A program made the position numbers and the translations under genes. This document shows, piece after piece, positions 22,404 through 22,474 of a stretch of DNA of 22,474 nucleotides (positions within the stretch are counted from its first letter, which is position 1; every line of letters starts with the position of its first letter). The notes beneath the pieces are model-generated. The model searched no databases. It was not told the DNA's origin and saw nothing but the letters and a program-made list of their open reading frames with translations. The stretch spans positions 1 through 22,474 of the forward strand of contig JAUMOL010000027.1 in NCBI GenBank assembly GCA_031295385.1, written 5' to 3'. The stretch comes from Collinsella sp. GTDB lineage: Bacteria > Actinomycetota > Coriobacteriia > Coriobacteriales > Coriobacteriaceae.

Positions 22404-22474
22404 TGGAGACGAGGGGGATCGAACCCCTGACCTCTTGACTGCCAGTCAAGCGCTCTCCCAGCTGAGCTACGCCC
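22404..22474 (-). tRNA. tRNA-Ala (anticodon GGC), 5' end cut by the window edge
   Basis: Minus strand, 71 bases present. The anticodon loop is CTGGCAG (anticodon GGC) on CTTGA/TCAAG, the T arm is AGGGG-TTCGATC-CCCCT and the D arm contains AGCTCAGCTGGGAGAGC. The 3' acceptor strand CGTCTCC would pair with (GG)GGGCG, so two bases are missing beyond 22474. The discriminator is A at 22404; the following bases read CCC, so CCA is not encoded, unlike the tRNA-Pro at 5076. Confidence 0.95.

Overview
The window looks like a chromosomal segment of a high-GC Coriobacteriia actinobacterium, most likely Collinsella or a close relative. This is inferred from gene content, gene order and codon use; no search was run. 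It has two parts with very different character.

Left part (1 to about 5070) is accessory DNA. It holds an unrecognised small gene (257-658), a frameshifted unrecognised gene on the minus strand (571-1186), about 500 bases without a gene, an AT-richer DUF1648 membrane protein gene on the minus strand (1688-2314), and two tandem plus-strand genes (2503-3467 and 3613-4565) that end at a clear terminator. These last two are the highlight. Each encodes a type IV pilin-like N-terminus (G|QS..EY followed by a hydrophobic helix) joined to a different extracellular head: BspA-like leucine-rich repeats in the first, a DUF6273-type domain in the second. Each starts with the same ATGCATG double start and carries a pure G run (9 and 8 bases) between the start and the pilin segment. 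In both, the start is out of frame with the body by the same single step. Both also have a TGCCGC...GCGGCA inverted repeat about 72-76 bases before the start. This has the form of a pair of phase-variable pilus-tip or surface adhesins.

The boundary is a tRNA-Pro(GGG) gene (5076-5152, minus) with its own promoter and terminator. The accessory part lies on its 3' side, the usual side for integrated DNA.

Right part (5233-22328) is a dense, all minus-strand housekeeping cluster with frequent ATGA or short overlaps. In transcription order it runs: ABC-F ATPase, small membrane protein, M50 site-2 protease, scpA, scpB, RluB-type pseudouridine synthase, cmk, a PlsC-type acyltransferase, ispH, DUF512 protein, der, plsY, gpsA, rpe, NifS-like cysteine desulfurase, NIF3-like protein, zinc-ribbon/coiled-coil protein, coaBC. 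It joins chromosome segregation (ScpAB), phospholipid synthesis (GpsA makes sn-glycerol-3-phosphate, PlsY and PlsC acylate it), CTP supply (Cmk), ribosome work (Der, RluB, ABC-F), isoprenoid Fe-S chemistry (IspH) with sulfur supply (NifS-like), and CoA synthesis. A tRNA-Ala(GGC), cut by the window edge, and its terminator lie upstream of the ABC-F gene.
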